Source: Certhia americana | Taxonomy: Eukaryota; Chordata; Aves; Passeriformes; Certhiidae | NCBI GenBank assembly: GCA_018697195.1 | Contig: CM031872.1 | Span: 8,935,995 to 8,999,994, forward strand | Length of the DNA stretch: 64,000 bases | Direction of reading: 5' to 3' | In this document: one piece after another, positions 1-13,304 of the stretch | Layout of the letters: every line of letters starts with the position of its first letter | Numbering within the stretch: position 1 is the first letter of the stretch | The notes under the pieces: generated by a model | Told to the model about the DNA's origin: nothing | Databases searched by the model: none | Seen by the model: only the letters and a program-made list of their open reading frames with translations | Program-made: the position numbers and the translations under genes

Positions 1-3000
1 CTTCCCCATGGCAGCTGGCTGAAGTTTGGAAGCAATTACAAGTCTGGGCTGATGTTTGTCAGTTTGTAGGAGGGAGTAACTAAGTGCTAACCCTAACAAC
101 AGTTCCCTTGCTCTGCCTGGAAGGCTCAGTTGGGAGCAGATCCTTTTCTCTGGGTTAAATCACTCACCCAGTGTGATTCCAGAAGCCAGAGTTTGGGTTC
201 TGAGCAGTTCTGAGGTAGAAAGAAGCGCTTTTGCCCAACCTCTGCCTCATGTTTTCTTCTCCCAGAGTCTTTCGGAGGATCCAGCTGTGCCCTGTGTATT
301 TTTACCAAACTTTAGACACACCCTTTTCTGAAATAGCTACCATAACTCTGCATTCTCTGAGAAGGGTCCAAATAAATGTCTTTGCCCAGGATGTCTCACA
401 AATGACCCCCTCACCAGGCACTCAGCAGCATTCCTGAATTTAGAACTGGGTTTCAAAGGTGTTTGTTATCTCCCCTTCATTTCAGAAGCCATTTGGGTGA
501 CATGTTTGACAGCCATGGCTAGATTTGAATGGTTAGACAGGTTGAGTGTGTGTAGCAAACAACTCCTAACTTTTATTCTATTCACCTTCCCACGCCACTT
601 TTTAAAATCACCTTTTCTCTGTGGCAATATTTCTCCCCCATAAGCAGAGCTTGCTCTGTAACAGGAAGGAGCTGTTACTGCTTCACTGTGCAAAGCAACA
701 CTGAAAAATTCATGCCAGAAATACCTTATTTCAGCAAACCTTGAGACTGAACCTTTCTCCTTTGCAAAACACAGGTCTAGCTCACGTATGAGCAGCAAAA
801 CATCTTTTCTTTTTCTCCTATGGATCATTCTTGAAATCAATAGCAAATCAATAACAAAGCAATCCTCTCTCCTATCCTAATTCCCTATGATACCCCCTGC
901 TTATTTCTCACAAGCTTTGGAGTGACTTTTGGAATGGAATTCTGGATTTCTGGAAAATGGAATCCAGTGACTTCTGGAAAGTTCTAAATTGAGGATCTGC
1001 ATTCAGGATTTCATCCTGACTTCATTTTTAGTGGCTCTTTCCTGTGGTCTGGAGTGATGGCAGTGTGAGAGTTGATGGGTACCACTGCCTGCCCTGGTGA
1101 ATCTGAAATTGCTCCTTTCTCTGACATCACTGTGTCATGGTCCTGGGAAAGAAGCTAAGCATGATTGCAGGGTAGAAAAAATGCCCTGCAAAAAAAAAAT
1201 AAAAGAAATTACATTGGTTTGAGGTTAAATCCATTTGTAGTCCAGAGATGGCCTGGGACTGACTGTCCCTTATAGCAAGATGTGGAGGGGGGAACAGTCA
1301 CGCACAAATCTGGCAGACAGAGGAGCCCTGAGATGGTTTGTGATAACCAGACTGAAAAATAAGGGAGAGGAGCTGATGGAAGCTCATCTGGAAGCACACA
1401 ATCTAAATATTCCATGTGATTCCAATAAGTTCCTTCTCCTGGCTGCATTCTTTACATGCCTCTTGATTCTGTGCTGCATACACAACTCCACATGCTGTAC
1501 ATAACTTATCCTGCAGCCTGAAATCATCCTGCAAGGAAAAATGAGCCCCCAAAAAACACTCACAGATGTGAAACTGCAGCCTGTAGATTAAGGGCTTAGC
1601 ACCAAGCTGCTGGGCCAGACCACCTTGCCTGGAAGCTGGGAAGCATTTTGTGATGTTTCATGTTGTGTGCTTTTCTCTTCCCTGGTAATGACCCCATAGC
1701 TTCACATCTGGACCCCAGAGCACCTCTGGATGCCTCTTTGTGTCCCACTGAGAAGTACATTTTTCACAGCTTTACTAAGAACTCCTGCAGTGGACTGAAA
1801 ACAAGGAGTTGGTATTTTATGGTGGGGCTGACAAGAACTTCACACATTTTTTGGAGGTGTTTTTAGCCCAGGCAGTTTTTTTGCTGGTGACTCCTGAACA
1901 TTGCAGGGTTGGTCCCAGAGCACCCACCAAGGACTGCAGGCACAGGAATGCTGATGAGCCCCAAACCTTCCCTCTGACAGGTTCCCTCCTACCCCAGCCA
2001 GTGTTCCAGGTGGGGAGCAGCATGGGTGAGGGGTGATGTCATGTGTTTGAATCCTTCACAGAGCTTTTACAGGGCTGGAGGACCATATGAGTAATAAATT
2101 GTTAAATATGGTTCATGTCAAGAGGTCACTGCTGCCTCTGCTGCAGGATGTGCCGTGACTCAAAGAAAAGGCAAAAGGCTGATTTCTCTGAGCGAGCAGT
2201 GACTCATTGACATCTGCCTTTTTCTATTTAGCCCTGTGAATTCTCTCATTGACTTGCAGATTTTCCTTTCCATTCTTTTTTACAGTAAGTAACAGTAAGA
2301 CTGTTACTGTGTCAGTCTAATTTTGCTCTTTCTATAGGCAACTTTTTCCACTGCCTTCTTCCACGTCTTCCCTGGGAAGGATTTGCTGCTGGAACTCCTT
2401 TTCAGAGGGACTCTCTGAAGCCAGTCTGTCTGGGAGCAGTGGTGCTGTGAGATCCTTCAAAGGGCAAAGCATTTCACAGACAGCTTTTCTTCCAGCTTTT
2501 TGGAAGGTGGGAGAGGTAAATCTGAAGGAGCTGATCTCCTGCACACCCCTGTCTCTCCCTGGAAGGAGGTTTCCAGCCAGGCTGTCCAGCCCTGAGTGCT
2601 GCTGATGTTGTCAATTTGGTCAGATCTATCTTTAGCTTCCCCCTTTGCAGAAATCAGTTGGTTTTCGTGCTTTATCAAAACACCCTGACTCAAAGTCAAG
2701 CCTGTGATTTTGGGTTTGTGTTCTTGGCTGCCAGCAGGGTGAATTTCTTTAATGACAATTTTGGGTACTCGTGGTTGTGCTGTGGTGTTTCCCCCTTCCA
2801 AGAAATGCTGTGTGTAAGTGCTGGCAATGTCTCAGGGCTGACGAAGCAGTGTCTCTCCTTCCTCAGTTCCACTGTGGCTTAGATTATGGTGGGCAGTTCT
2901 CAGAAATCAAACTACTCCAAATCTGGGCACTGGTGTAGGTCACAACTCCTTAGGCCAGCTCCAAAAGCTTTGATTTAGACTTCTTTAGTGATGATGTCTG

Positions 3001-3881
3001 TCATGAAATGGGCAAAAAGGGTTTAAAGGATAAAACTGAAGCCTTAATTCAACTGTCTAATGTATAAAGGATCCCAGTCTGCATCCCCAGCACTTTCTGG
3101 ACTGTAAGCTCCATGCAACTCAACTTTTCCAGACTCTTTTACATTCCTTCACTCCCTCTTGTCTTGGTTGACTTTGGCCGGAACCTCTCTTCACTTCCAG
3201 TTCCTTCATTTCAGACCTAAACCTCAGCCAGAGCTTTAAACGTTTTCTTAGAGATGCTTATAGTTGTGACCACAACAAGGAAATCATGATCTCCACGTAA
3301 AGACTAAGAATCTGAAAATTCATCTCTATATTTTTAGACACCACAATGCAGCAAGGGTTTGTGTGGGTGGGGGGCAGGGAGGGATTGTGGGGAAATGGAA
3401 GGCATGAAAATAACAACCAGAGAGGAGTTTAAGCACATCCTGTCCAGCCATTTTTTGGTTAATCTCTCAAGAAAAGGAGAGATTTGCTCATTTTTGATCA
3501 TGGTTTGCGAGTCAATAATCAATGCAGTTTGCCCTCAGAACTGATGTTCCTTTTTTCCAGGCTCCTGCTCTCATACCCATTCAAGTCTCCTCTGTGTTGG
3601 GACCACGCTGTGGTTTGGTAAGAGCAGGACAGCAATGGCACAATTTCTGTCTGGGAGACAGAATCTGACCCATAATTTCCAGGGAAAAGGAATAACTTAA
3701 ACTGTGGTTCACACTGCCATGATGCTCTCTTTCCCTTCACTGAATGTTCTGGGCATGTTATAAAAATTAGTTTTTAGGATGTCACTTGGTGATTCAACAC
3801 ACTTGCAGCTGAATCCATGAAAGAGGAGCGAGAGCAGGGCACGGCAAAGCCTTGTGATCTTAAAGGCATATTTTTCAAATG
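1..3881. other. Unique non-coding DNA, no gene seen
   Basis: No repeat family, RNA gene or exon could be recognised here. The longest open frame (minus strand, 466-846, 126 codons) has no domain, no matching splice sites and ordinary non-coding composition. Base composition is about even with few CpG dinucleotides, as expected for bird intergenic or intronic DNA. Confidence 0.6.
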
Positions 3882-4083
3882 TCGTAGAGCCATAGCATTG
3901 TTTAGGTTGGAAAAGACCTTCGAGATCATCAAATCCAACAGTTCTCCCAGCACTGCCAAGTCCACCACTAATCCATGTCCCCAGGAGCAGCATCTCCAGG
4001 GTGGTGACTCAAACACTTCCCTGGGCAGCCTCTTCCAGAGCTGGTGAAGCTCTGGTGAAGAATTTCCTCCTCCTCTCATCTAG
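3882..4083 (-). mobile_element. CR1 LINE fragment, 3' end
   Basis: Read on the minus strand this is the 3' end of a Chicken Repeat 1 (CR1) non-LTR retrotransposon. On the plus strand it begins with the reversed tail (catagcattgtttaggttgg), then the 'aaaagaccttcgagatcatc' block, then the 'cactgccaagtccaccacta' block and the 'cttccctgggcagcctcttc' block. It is 5'-truncated, as nearly all avian CR1 copies are, and carries no reverse transcriptase. Divergence from the remembered consensus is modest. Confidence 0.9.
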
Positions 4084-7000
4084 TGATTGGCTGTTACTTG
4101 GTGAGATTTGAGGCTCACTGTGGCATTTAGTTGGCTCTACATGGCAGCACCCACTGCCTGCAGGGTGGAGAACTCCAGGAAATGCCTCCAGTTATCCCAG
4201 AAACACACCCATGGGACTGCACAGGGTGACTCTTTTTACCAAAGTTTAATTACCCTTGGTGCTGCTCACCTACATTAACCACATAATGAGGGTGTGTCTG
4301 CACAGATGAAAATAGTATTGAAAATATTGTAATTTTGTTTCACTCAAAAAATCATTCTGGAATATGCTTAGAGGTCATGTAGTGCTGGTCTTTGTCCTGC
4401 TCTTTTTATCCTCCTCAGCCTGAAATGTGAAAAGCCAGGATTTTCCCACTGCAAGTCACTTCATCCCTGTGGTGGAAGTTGGAATGTCCTGCTTGAAACC
4501 TTTAGAAGTAAACATAGATTGAAATAATGACCAAACAAATTATCCTATGCAGCCAGGAATTCATAGAAGTTTCAAAAGAATAGAAAACTTAACCAGAAAC
4601 CCAATTTCCATTGAGATTCTGAAACTTAATTCCTGTACACTCAAATAAATGTTTGGTCTTAGTGATTCAGAAAGGTCAAAAAATCAGCTCCTGACAGTCT
4701 GCAGGCATTGACTGCAGCTCTGTGGAGCCCTCTTTTTGTTCCAGAGTGAGGTTGTTATTTATTTGAATGCTCCTGAAATGAGATACACCTGCTTTCCCTG
4801 GACTCCCCCCAGGGCCTTGGTACAGATGGGAAAATTCATCTTCCATCTGCTGACTTCTGCTGCAGGTTTGTCTCGGCTCTTTAAGGCCTCTCTCTCAATC
4901 TCCCAGCACAAGAGAAAGATCTACTTCACAACAAAATGTTCAGTAAGTGGCTCTGAGGAGGGGAAGTTGAGGAAATCCCAGAGAAATGCCTTGGTTATTC
5001 CCAGCAGGGAATGCTGGATGCAGCCACTTCATCCCCGGGCTCACCCTGGCGAGCACTGCTGCCTCCAAACCAAGGCTTACATAAAACTTCCAAGGAGAAT
5101 TAATTCATCCACTGCTCTGAGCGACTTGTTTTGCTTCAGAGAAGATGACGACCTCATCCAGAAATGTTCTCCTCTGAGCTGGTCCCAGGGATGAGCTGCT
5201 GGAAGGAATCAAACCTTTCCAGCTCCAGAGGGACAGGGGGGTTTGCGTGGGGTGAGAGCTGCAAACGCTGCAGGCATTGCACACCCCTGAAACGAGGGCA
5301 GGTGTTTATGGGGGATTGATGATTTAAACAAGGAGTTAGTGCAGAAAAGACCTGGTGGGCCAAGGTTTTGCCTGGTGTAAAGCAGGGTTCTTGTGCTGGA
5401 ATTCCTCCCTGGTGGTTCAGGGTTCAAGGGGCTGATCCAGGGCAAGGGGGAACAGACCAGGTACAGGGATCTGGGATAGATAATCCAGCTCTCTCTTCAT
5501 ACAAATCTTCTGCAAAGATTTTCAAACCTTTCTGAGGTGATGAAACAAATCTGGAAAACCCAAACTTTATTTTTTATAATATTATTTACTTTTTTAATTC
5601 TCAGATTTTCCATGTGCCCAAATAAGCTGATTGAGTCTCAAAGGTGCCCTAAACTGCTCCAACTGCAGCAGTGAGAAGAACCTGGAATGTCAGAGATACC
5701 CAGAAGTGAACTAAAAAAACCATGATCAATCAAGCAAGGCAGTTAAAGCAAATTAAACATGGAAAAAGCAACAGATTAATTTAAAAGTCGTTGGCTGAGA
5801 TTTAGAGAATATTTTGTACTTCCCCAGTAAACACTCCAATAGACTTGGACCCAAAGTGTTCCTAGGCACTGGCCAAGCTGCCACAGACTCTTTTAGTTTC
5901 CATGATCCATCTCCTTTGCAGTTAATCCAGAATGTATTCCTTGTTTTCCTGACAGCTCCATCACCTTTGGACTCCGAGTCTGTGGTTGCCATGTGTGCAC
6001 ATTTTCAACTTTCAGCAAAAGCACCAGGATTTGATATAATGCAGGAGGAGACACTTTTAATAAGATCCTTAATTGAGGCCTGTCCCTGTCAAGGCAACGT
6101 GAAAACAGATGCTAAGATTCCTTTGCTCCTTCCTAAAATCCTGAATCATGTCATTTTAACCAGGAAATGTTTTGGGTTTTTTCCTCCAAAGGAAAGAAAA
6201 AAAAAATTGAAAGACAACTTTTTTAGCTGATTGACTGTGAAAACAGGGACAGAACTGAGTTATAAAACTCGGTGCAATCTTTCAAATATGAACCAAATGT
6301 ATCAAATAGGGACTTATCTTTTCAGTAATCTAAACCCTACAGCTTCTCTCTGTTAATTTAGTCCAATGTCAGAGGTAGCCAAGCTTGGGTTAGCTCATTA
6401 TAGATATTTTCCAAAACTTGGCTAGACTGCAAAAACCATGTGCAGGCAAATCAAGATCTGACAGCCAAGACAATACCAACTGCTTAGTTTTAGTCTGATT
6501 AAACCTCTCTGTCCATGTCACTCATCTGTCACCCTGTGCTTGGTGTGAGTCATGTTAAATAACCTACATTTTGTTATGGTGTTGCTGGAACTCAGGCTCT
6601 GAAATGCTGAAAGTCACATTGTGTTTGCACACACTTTGAGTGTCCAGGGGATCTGAAAAACTCATTTTGTTCTCTTCTGCTTGGAAGGTTTCAAAACTCC
6701 TTTGGATTTTGTGTTTGGAAGGGTTTTAAGTCACTGTAAACTCAGCAGAGGGACATCTCTGCCCTGGGTGTCTCTGTCCCTCCTTGCTCAGCCTGCCCAC
6801 CTGGCTGCTACAGATGTTCCCCTCTGAGCTGGAGAGAGGTGCTGGATGGGGGTCCTGGGGTTGTTCTGAGACATGTAGAGGGATTTCAAGTGCTCTAAAA
6901 ATAAATCAAATTACACTGATAATGTGGTCTTCTGCCCAGGAGTAATTTCCCAAATCTCTGTATTTAACCTGAGCCTTTTTCTGGCAAATTATCACTGAAA

Positions 7001-7132
7001 AGTCAGTGGTTCTGTGAGGAAATGCATTTTGGTGTAGAGTAGAACAGCAACTCAAGGTACAGTTTCCTTCTCTCTGAGGAGGGTGAGCCAAAATCCAGAT
7101 TCTCCTCCTCTGTTCACAGGTAATGTTATATG
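4084..7132. other. Unique non-coding DNA, no gene seen
   Basis: Two open frames of 138-152 codons (4736-5194 and 5814-6230, plus strand) lie here. Neither shows a domain, signal peptide or splice context, and both have the amino-acid mix of chance frames. No repeat family was recognised. A short A run sits near 6190. Confidence 0.55.
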
Positions 7133-7175
7133 ACAGAATCATTTAGGTTGGAAAGGACCTTTCAAATCAACATGT
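7133..7175 (-). mobile_element. CR1 LINE 3' tip, very short
   Basis: About 40 bp match the last part of a CR1 element read on the minus strand: 'cagaatcatttaggttggaa' followed by 'aggacctttcaaatca'. Only the terminal hairpin and tail region survives, so the subfamily cannot be told. Confidence 0.75.
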
Positions 7176-8296
7176 CCAGCTGGTGAGACTCATCTTAACT
7201 CTTCAAATTCTATTCTGTCCTGGCAAGGCCTGATGGAGCCTGTGTAAACTGGAGTCTTTGAGTCTAGAAACCACAAATTATCTCCTAGAACCATATAAAT
7301 CACATACTTAAGGACCAATAGTCATAACCAGACCACAGTTATGACTATGGAAGAACTGAAATGTGAGGTTCACAATCCAGCTGGTGACAAACAGATCTCA
7401 CCTCCCTGGAATTACACAAATTCTACTGAGCTCACACGGAAATTGAGGCAGCATCAAAGGTCGGGTCTGGACCTGAAATCCCACCCAGCCTTCAATGGAC
7501 TTTGGAATCCCTGCAGCACCAGGTGCTCTGGGGCTGGATTTAGGCAGAAAAATGGCCCAGTTGCCTGATTTTGGTCCCTGTAAGTCTCTGGGCACAGATC
7601 CCCCAGTGCTGTGACAACCCATCCTTCAGCTGCCATGCCAGTCTCTCCTTCAGCACAGTGGATTAGATTCACACCACTGGCACTGCAGAAAACACATTCA
7701 AACCTCACCACAGTGATTTGTTTTCCTTCATTCAGTCTTGTTTTTTACCAGTTTTATCAGTGCCAAGCAGGACCAGCCCTTTGAAGACTTCCTTTGAAAA
7801 CCTTTTGATTGTGAGCCTTGGGTGTCACCTCCAGAGCTGCCCATGGAGCACGGCTCAGGGCCAGCCCTGCCAAAACCCTCTGAGAAACTGCTCTTCCCTT
7901 CCCTCGCTCCCCACACTGCCTTTTGTGGCTCACTGTTTAGAGATCTGCAGGGAAGAGCAGATGGAATAAATCGTCTGCTGGTAGCCAAGTGACTGAGGCA
8001 CTTCTGGGAAAGGCTGTGCTGGGTTTGTGTGGGGTGCCCAGGAGCCACACTGGTGTCAGGAGCAATTTGCTCTGCACAGAGCTGTAAATCTTGGGGGCTC
8101 TTGTGCTTCCAGGAAGGCTCCCCAGCCCGGATCCTGCTCATGGGGAGTTTCCAGGGAGCTCTCCTCCAATCCCACCCGTTGGAGCAGCCAGGAACGAGGC
8201 CAGCCCCACCATCCATAGATCAGCTCTGCGGATGTGGAAAACAAGCAGGGGGAAAAAGGGGGAGGCACACATTAAATCTCACAAGTACCATTTTGT

Positions 8297-8357
8297 TATC
8301 CCTTCCTCCTTCTCTTCCACCCTCCACCCTTCTCCTCCTTCCAACCCCCTGCTTTTT

Positions 8358-8389
<32 letters not shown>
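8297..8389. repeat. Polypyrimidine tract ending in a T run
   Basis: An almost pure C/T stretch ends in a run of about 30 T from 8360 to 8389, interrupted once by C, and is followed by 'cagtagctg'. This could be the tail of an old minus-strand retroposed sequence or a simple slippage tract. No retrocopy could be recognised on its right side. Confidence 0.85.
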
Positions 8390-8730
8390 CAGTAGCTGAT
8401 GGGGGTTGTAAAATTCCAGGGGGCCAAGACAAACTGTTAAACATTGTGATTTCTAATGGTTCCTCTTGAAAATTGCTGACAGATGCTGCTCCTGAGATCA
8501 GAACAGCAGAGGCTGCCAGCATGAGGCGTGGGGCCAGCCATTGATTCCCTCCTTTAACAGTGAAATCTAAATCTGTGCTAACTCTCCAGGCAGACACCGT
8601 GTGCCACTTTTCTCAGAGTTTCTCCTTGTCTTCCCTCTTTTTTCCTACTCCCCTTCCTCCTTCACCAGACTTTATCCTTTCCTCTCCATTTCATAATTTT
8701 AGTTCATAACTTTATGTGTCCTCCCCTGGC

Positions 8731-8754
8731 CCCTTCCTTCCTTCCTTCCTTCCC
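8731..8754. repeat. (TTCC)n microsatellite
   Basis: About five perfect 'ttcc' units lie within a wider pyrimidine-rich patch from about 8613 to 8765. Confidence 0.9.
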
Positions 8755-10747
8755 TGCTCCTTTTTGCTGAAGTCTCGCTCCTGGACTCTATGGATGCTTG
8801 CCCAGCTACAACTTAGAGAAAGAGGAGTGCAAGAATTTGACTGATGCAGCAAGTTTCTCTCTTCTTTTTGGAACCTCCAACTCACAAGACAGCTTATTTG
8901 TGTCTCAAAATACTAGCTGGATAAAGCCAAGGAGGGAGATGGACTGGGGCTGGGGTCGGTCTGGGTCTTGCAGGAGGAGATGGAGGGAAGCTGCCAGCTC
9001 AGGGCAGGAATGTGTTCTGATTCCAGCCAGACGTGGAGCTGAGTTTGTGCACTCTATGCATTCACAATGTGCCCCAGCACCTGACATAGCAGTCTGGGCT
9101 TTTTCCTCATTTAATACCAGCTCCTTGTGACAGAACATTCCCCAGTGGAAGTTCTGCAAAGGAAGAGATTAGCCACAGACTCGGTTTTGCTGGTAAAGCT
9201 TGGAAAAGCACTGACACAGCCCCAGACATTGTCAGGAGTTTAAGGAGCAATGGCAGGCCCAGGGCTGTGGAGGAGGGGGGTGGTATTTGTCCCTGGAAAG
9301 GTTCATGACATTCGGATGGAATTGGAAACGGCTGTTCTGCAAGGCACACATTTCTGGCACTGTGCAGGGTTAACTCCCCAATTTATGTCTCTTCTGCTGG
9401 GACTGCTGTGGATGGGGAAGCACCAGAGGTGCAGGGAGGAGTACCCGGGCACTGGGTCTGAGGTCTTCAGATCAAATAAATGGGCACAGTCAGGGGACCA
9501 AATCTTTCTTTGGTTATTCTTGTGTGAGTGTGAAAGCTGTGGGGTGTTTGTGTTGGGCATGGGGGGAAAATCCTGACTGAGAAGATGCTGCAGCACTGAG
9601 CAGGTCAGAGGTTGTGCCATCACTGTCCCCAGGGCTCTCAGCCTTGGCTGCCCTGCTCTAGTTCTGGCAATAATCCAACAGCTGAATGGGAGCTTGGATC
9701 AGGAACCTTCACGAGCCCTTTCCAGGCACCACTCCTGTTACTGTCAGTGCCAGCTGGCCAGGGCAGGGTGTAAATACCAGGAGGCAGAGCTCCTTCCCTG
9801 AAAAGTATCACCACTGAGGTGCCCAGCAGGTGTAACCCTGCTCCAACAACCTCATCATAACAACAGTGATGGCTATTCTTTATCTTGGATCTTCAACAGC
9901 ACTGCCAATAGACCTCCAGGTAACTCTGGGCTAGGAATGACCCACTCAGAGACGTGCTGTTCTTCCAAGCCTTCCTCTCACCAGCAATTCATGCAGGGAA
10001 AACCATTTTATACCCTCTCCTGCCTCCAAGGCACTTCAGTGTCTCCCCTCCTGCTTCCCCAGCAAACAAATGTTGCAGACCCAGCTGTGCCAGAGATGTG
10101 AATGCCCAGCTGCTCGGCTGGCAGCATTAATGGTCAGGCTTGGAGTGTTTCTCTGTCTTATTAACAGCTGTCAGCACCACTAAGGGAATGCCTCTCCCTC
10201 TGACACGGGAGATTAATGGGTGTGATCCTAAAGGAATTGTTTCTTCTGGCTGCTGATGGGCCACAATTAACACCTCCATCTTTAAGCTGGTTCTTGCTTT
10301 CTCATTAATACAACAATTGCTGAGGATTTCCTCCCGGAGAGCTGTGTGGGGGAGGCGGTGGTGATGGATGGGCTGAGCAGAGGCAGAGCCTGGGAGCCCT
10401 GCAGATACTGCATCCCTCATGTCACCACTTCCTCACTGCTGCTGGGCTTTAGGGCACCACGAGCACACCACGAGCTGCGGACAGGGAGCCCTCGGCACCT
10501 CCCAAAGATATCAGCAAAGCAGCCAAGGAGGAGTTTGAGCATAAACATCTACAGGATAGGCTCTGCATCCTCTCCTGGAGGATTATAACCAAGTTTTAAA
10601 AGAGAATCTCATCTCCGAAGTGGGGATGTTCAACATTAATCTCATGTCTCAGAGCTCCAAAGCATGAGAGATGCCAGATGCTGCATGGTGTGTCTTCTTG
10701 TTGTTGGAAATACAGAATTATCTCATCTTCATCCTATCCAGACAGGG

Positions 10748-10881
10748 TATGGATGCCCCAGCCACAAAATTGCCCAAGACCAAGCTGGATGGGGCTCTGA
10801 GTAACCTGATCTGGTGAGTGCCCTTCCTGGAAGGGGGAGATCTTTCTGGTCCTTCCAACCCAAACCCTCCTGTGATTCACA
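10748..10881 (+). mobile_element. CR1 LINE fragment, 3' end
   Basis: The sequence runs in order through diverged CR1 3' blocks: 'caagctggatggggctctga', 'gtaacctgatctggtgagtg', 'tggtccttccaacccaaacc', then the tail 'ctcctgtgattc'. It is 5'-truncated and has no coding capacity. Confidence 0.85.
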
Positions 10882-11857
10882 GCTGCACCTGCACCATCAC
10901 CACTGTGGAAAGCAAGTTCTGCATCTTTTACAGGGTAGGTTAGAGAGGAGAAGCAGCTGCACAAGGGCATCCCCATGAGTGGCTGAACAAAGAAATTCAA
11001 ACAACCTGACTCACGGACTTGAGTCTGATTTTACTACAGACTTGCAGCATTGGGCAGCAGGAAGAGCCTGCCATTCTGCCTTTTCCAAACTGTGAGTGAA
11101 ATGTAATTCTCTCCCAGTTTCATGTAGACCATATTCATCCTGTCTCATAATGCAAAAAAAGCAGTAAAACCTGTGTATGCTTGAGGTGAGCATTGTTTGT
11201 CCTTCAGTGCTGTGTTACCTGTGGCAGATATGGGTATGATGTCATTCTCTCTCTTCTGTAGAAAATATAACATTGAAGATCACTCAGACTGTGGCAGTCA
11301 CAGATATTTCACTCAAAACCAGAAGGAATTCTGTTGCTTCAACTCACAGGCTCCTAGCCACAGATGGACAGTTAATGCCTAATGACAGAAACATGATTTG
11401 TGTTTTCCAGCTCTTAAAATCCAAGTACTGCTCAGAGACTGAAAGCACTTGCCTTGCCTGTAAGACATGATGAAAGCATATCAGTTGAGTAATTTAATTC
11501 AGCAGGAACAGCAGTGAAATAGCAGTGAAATATACAAAGAAATTAATTGCACTTTGATTTTTTTGGCAAAATACAGGGCATGTGTAATTGTGTTTTCATT
11601 GCTGAGTTCACTGCCCGATCATAATGAATAAATAATGCAAGAGGTAGTGAAGTATGGTTTTATATTTCTCTAAATGTCTCTGTTGCTATTTATTATTTAT
11701 AATGTGGTAACACCCAAAAATCCCCTCAGGAATTGAAGTTCTGTTGTTTCAGGCACTGTACCCACCCAGTGGGTGAGTATCTGACACACACTTCGTGTTG
11801 ATACCTTAAGAGCTAAGGAGTGCTTGGACTGGGATGATATTGATGATATTTATTCTC
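10882..11857. other. Unique non-coding DNA, no gene seen
   Basis: Moderately A/T-rich between about 11480 and 11720. No repeat, exon or RNA gene was recognised. This is the left flank of the first LTR. Confidence 0.5.
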
Positions 11858-11861
11858 CCTT

Positions 11862-12292
11862 TGATGCCTTTTGGAGCTACCTAAAAGCAGAGGCCAGACA
11901 GAGTGAAGGAAATAAAAAGCAATTCTATTTATTTAAAGGCCTTCAGGTACATTTAGGGCTGACAAAGCCCCTCAGGAGCTGCACCCAGAATGGACCCTGG
12001 GTCACAGTTTTCACACTTTGATAAGTTTGGGCCATTTGCATATTGGGGGTTAATCTGCCAATTACAGCTGCAGCTAATGAAGTCAATTACCCCAAGTTTG
12101 CTCCCCCAAGTCACTTTGGTTTACATTTCTCAGGCCTGATGCAATGAGGTGTCCTTGATTGCCAGGAGAGGAATTGTTGTGTCTGACCCAAATGGGAGAG
12201 CAGCAGCTCCCACTGTGTGTGGAGTGATGCACTAAAGAATTGTAGGATTACAAATAGATGAAAAATGTAAAAGCTGAAATCCTAAAGAATCA
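11862..12292 (-). mobile_element. Solo LTR of an endogenous retrovirus, family A copy 1
   Basis: A 431-bp segment begins TGATGCC and ends AATCA, and is flanked on both sides by the 4-bp direct repeat CCTT (11858-11861 and 12293-12296). It aligns along its length with 22365-22812, sharing 'cacactttgataagtt' and the start block 'tgatgcctt(t/c)tggag'. Read on the minus strand, a polyadenylation signal (plus-strand 'tttattt' near 11928) lies about 65 bp from the 3' end, as expected for an R/U5 boundary. No internal retroviral genes adjoin it, so it is a solo LTR left by recombination. The 4-bp target duplication suggests a gammaretrovirus-like (ERV1) origin. That class call is inference. Confidence 0.82.
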
Positions 12293-13300
12293 CCTTCCCC
12301 TCAGATATCAGGGCAGTGATCCCTGTGCTGGGAATGCTCCCTGTGAGCTGCATATTCTGTGCCTGCCCATGGGATGCAGGGTCTGGATGTGCACAGAGGT
12401 CAGAAACTGCTAAATGTCCTGCATCAGCTACAGGTGACACCAGTTCCAGATCCTCTTCTGAGGCCGAATTCTCCAGGCACAAACAGGAGGATCGAAACAT
12501 GAAGAGAAAACGTAACCCTGAAAAGCAAATCACACCGATGAGGTAGATGTGAAATCTGTGGGGTTTAATTTTCCTACTGCTCTGAGTGTTGGCCAAGAGC
12601 TGTGCAGAATTCAGAGTCCACCTAGGGAGCTCCTACAGGAGGAGGAACAATATCAGGGTGCCTTTTCTTTGGAGGGTTTTGTTTTCTGCCTGGAGATGCT
12701 TCCATGGCAAACCAAGCTGTGATGGGAGAGACATGGAGAAAAAAAGACAGGTCCAGAATACATAAATAACCATGTCAGGGCCTCTACTGAGCCAAATTAC
12801 TTTGCACTTGGGAAGAAGAAAATGGGGTAAAAAACCCCCAACAGGTTAAACTCCAAGAGATTACCTGTGCTAAGGATGACCCATTATTAACAAGACTTGT
12901 CAAAAGAAAATAAATTCCTTCCCTCTCATGCAGGATTGAAAACACATTGGCTGCTGAAGGAGAGAGAGCCAAAATACTTTCAGTACCTATTACAGAAAAT
13001 GTAGGCGACCCCTACAAGCGATTTCTGGGAAAGAAGAAGGGAAAAGTTTGGCTTTTGGTCACCCAGCAATCTGGGAATTCTGCAGGTGGAGGGTACCAGG
13101 CAAGAACTCCTTGCTGGCATCTGTTGTCACTGACCAATGAGAGCCACCAATGTCCCCAGAATTCACACTGCTGTCATGCTCCAAAGCAGGGCCTGCACAG
13201 AGATCCTGGATGGTTTGGGTGAGAAATGGCCCAGGTGAGATCAGCAGCTGACTGGGGCTGCCTGCTCTTGTCAGGAAAATTAATCCACAAACACCAGAGG
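12293..13300. other. Unique non-coding DNA between two LTRs
   Basis: No retroviral gag, pol or env similarity was seen between the two LTRs, which also belong to different families. This is therefore not the interior of one provirus. No exon was recognised. Confidence 0.5.
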
Positions 13301-13304
13301 CTGA

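Larger units (their letters stand above)
7176..10744. other. Unique non-coding DNA with pyrimidine-rich patches
   Basis: No exon or known repeat was recognised apart from the T-rich and TTCC tracts listed separately. Plus-strand open frames near 8029-8469 simply read through the poly-T tract and are low-complexity artefacts. Confidence 0.55.
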
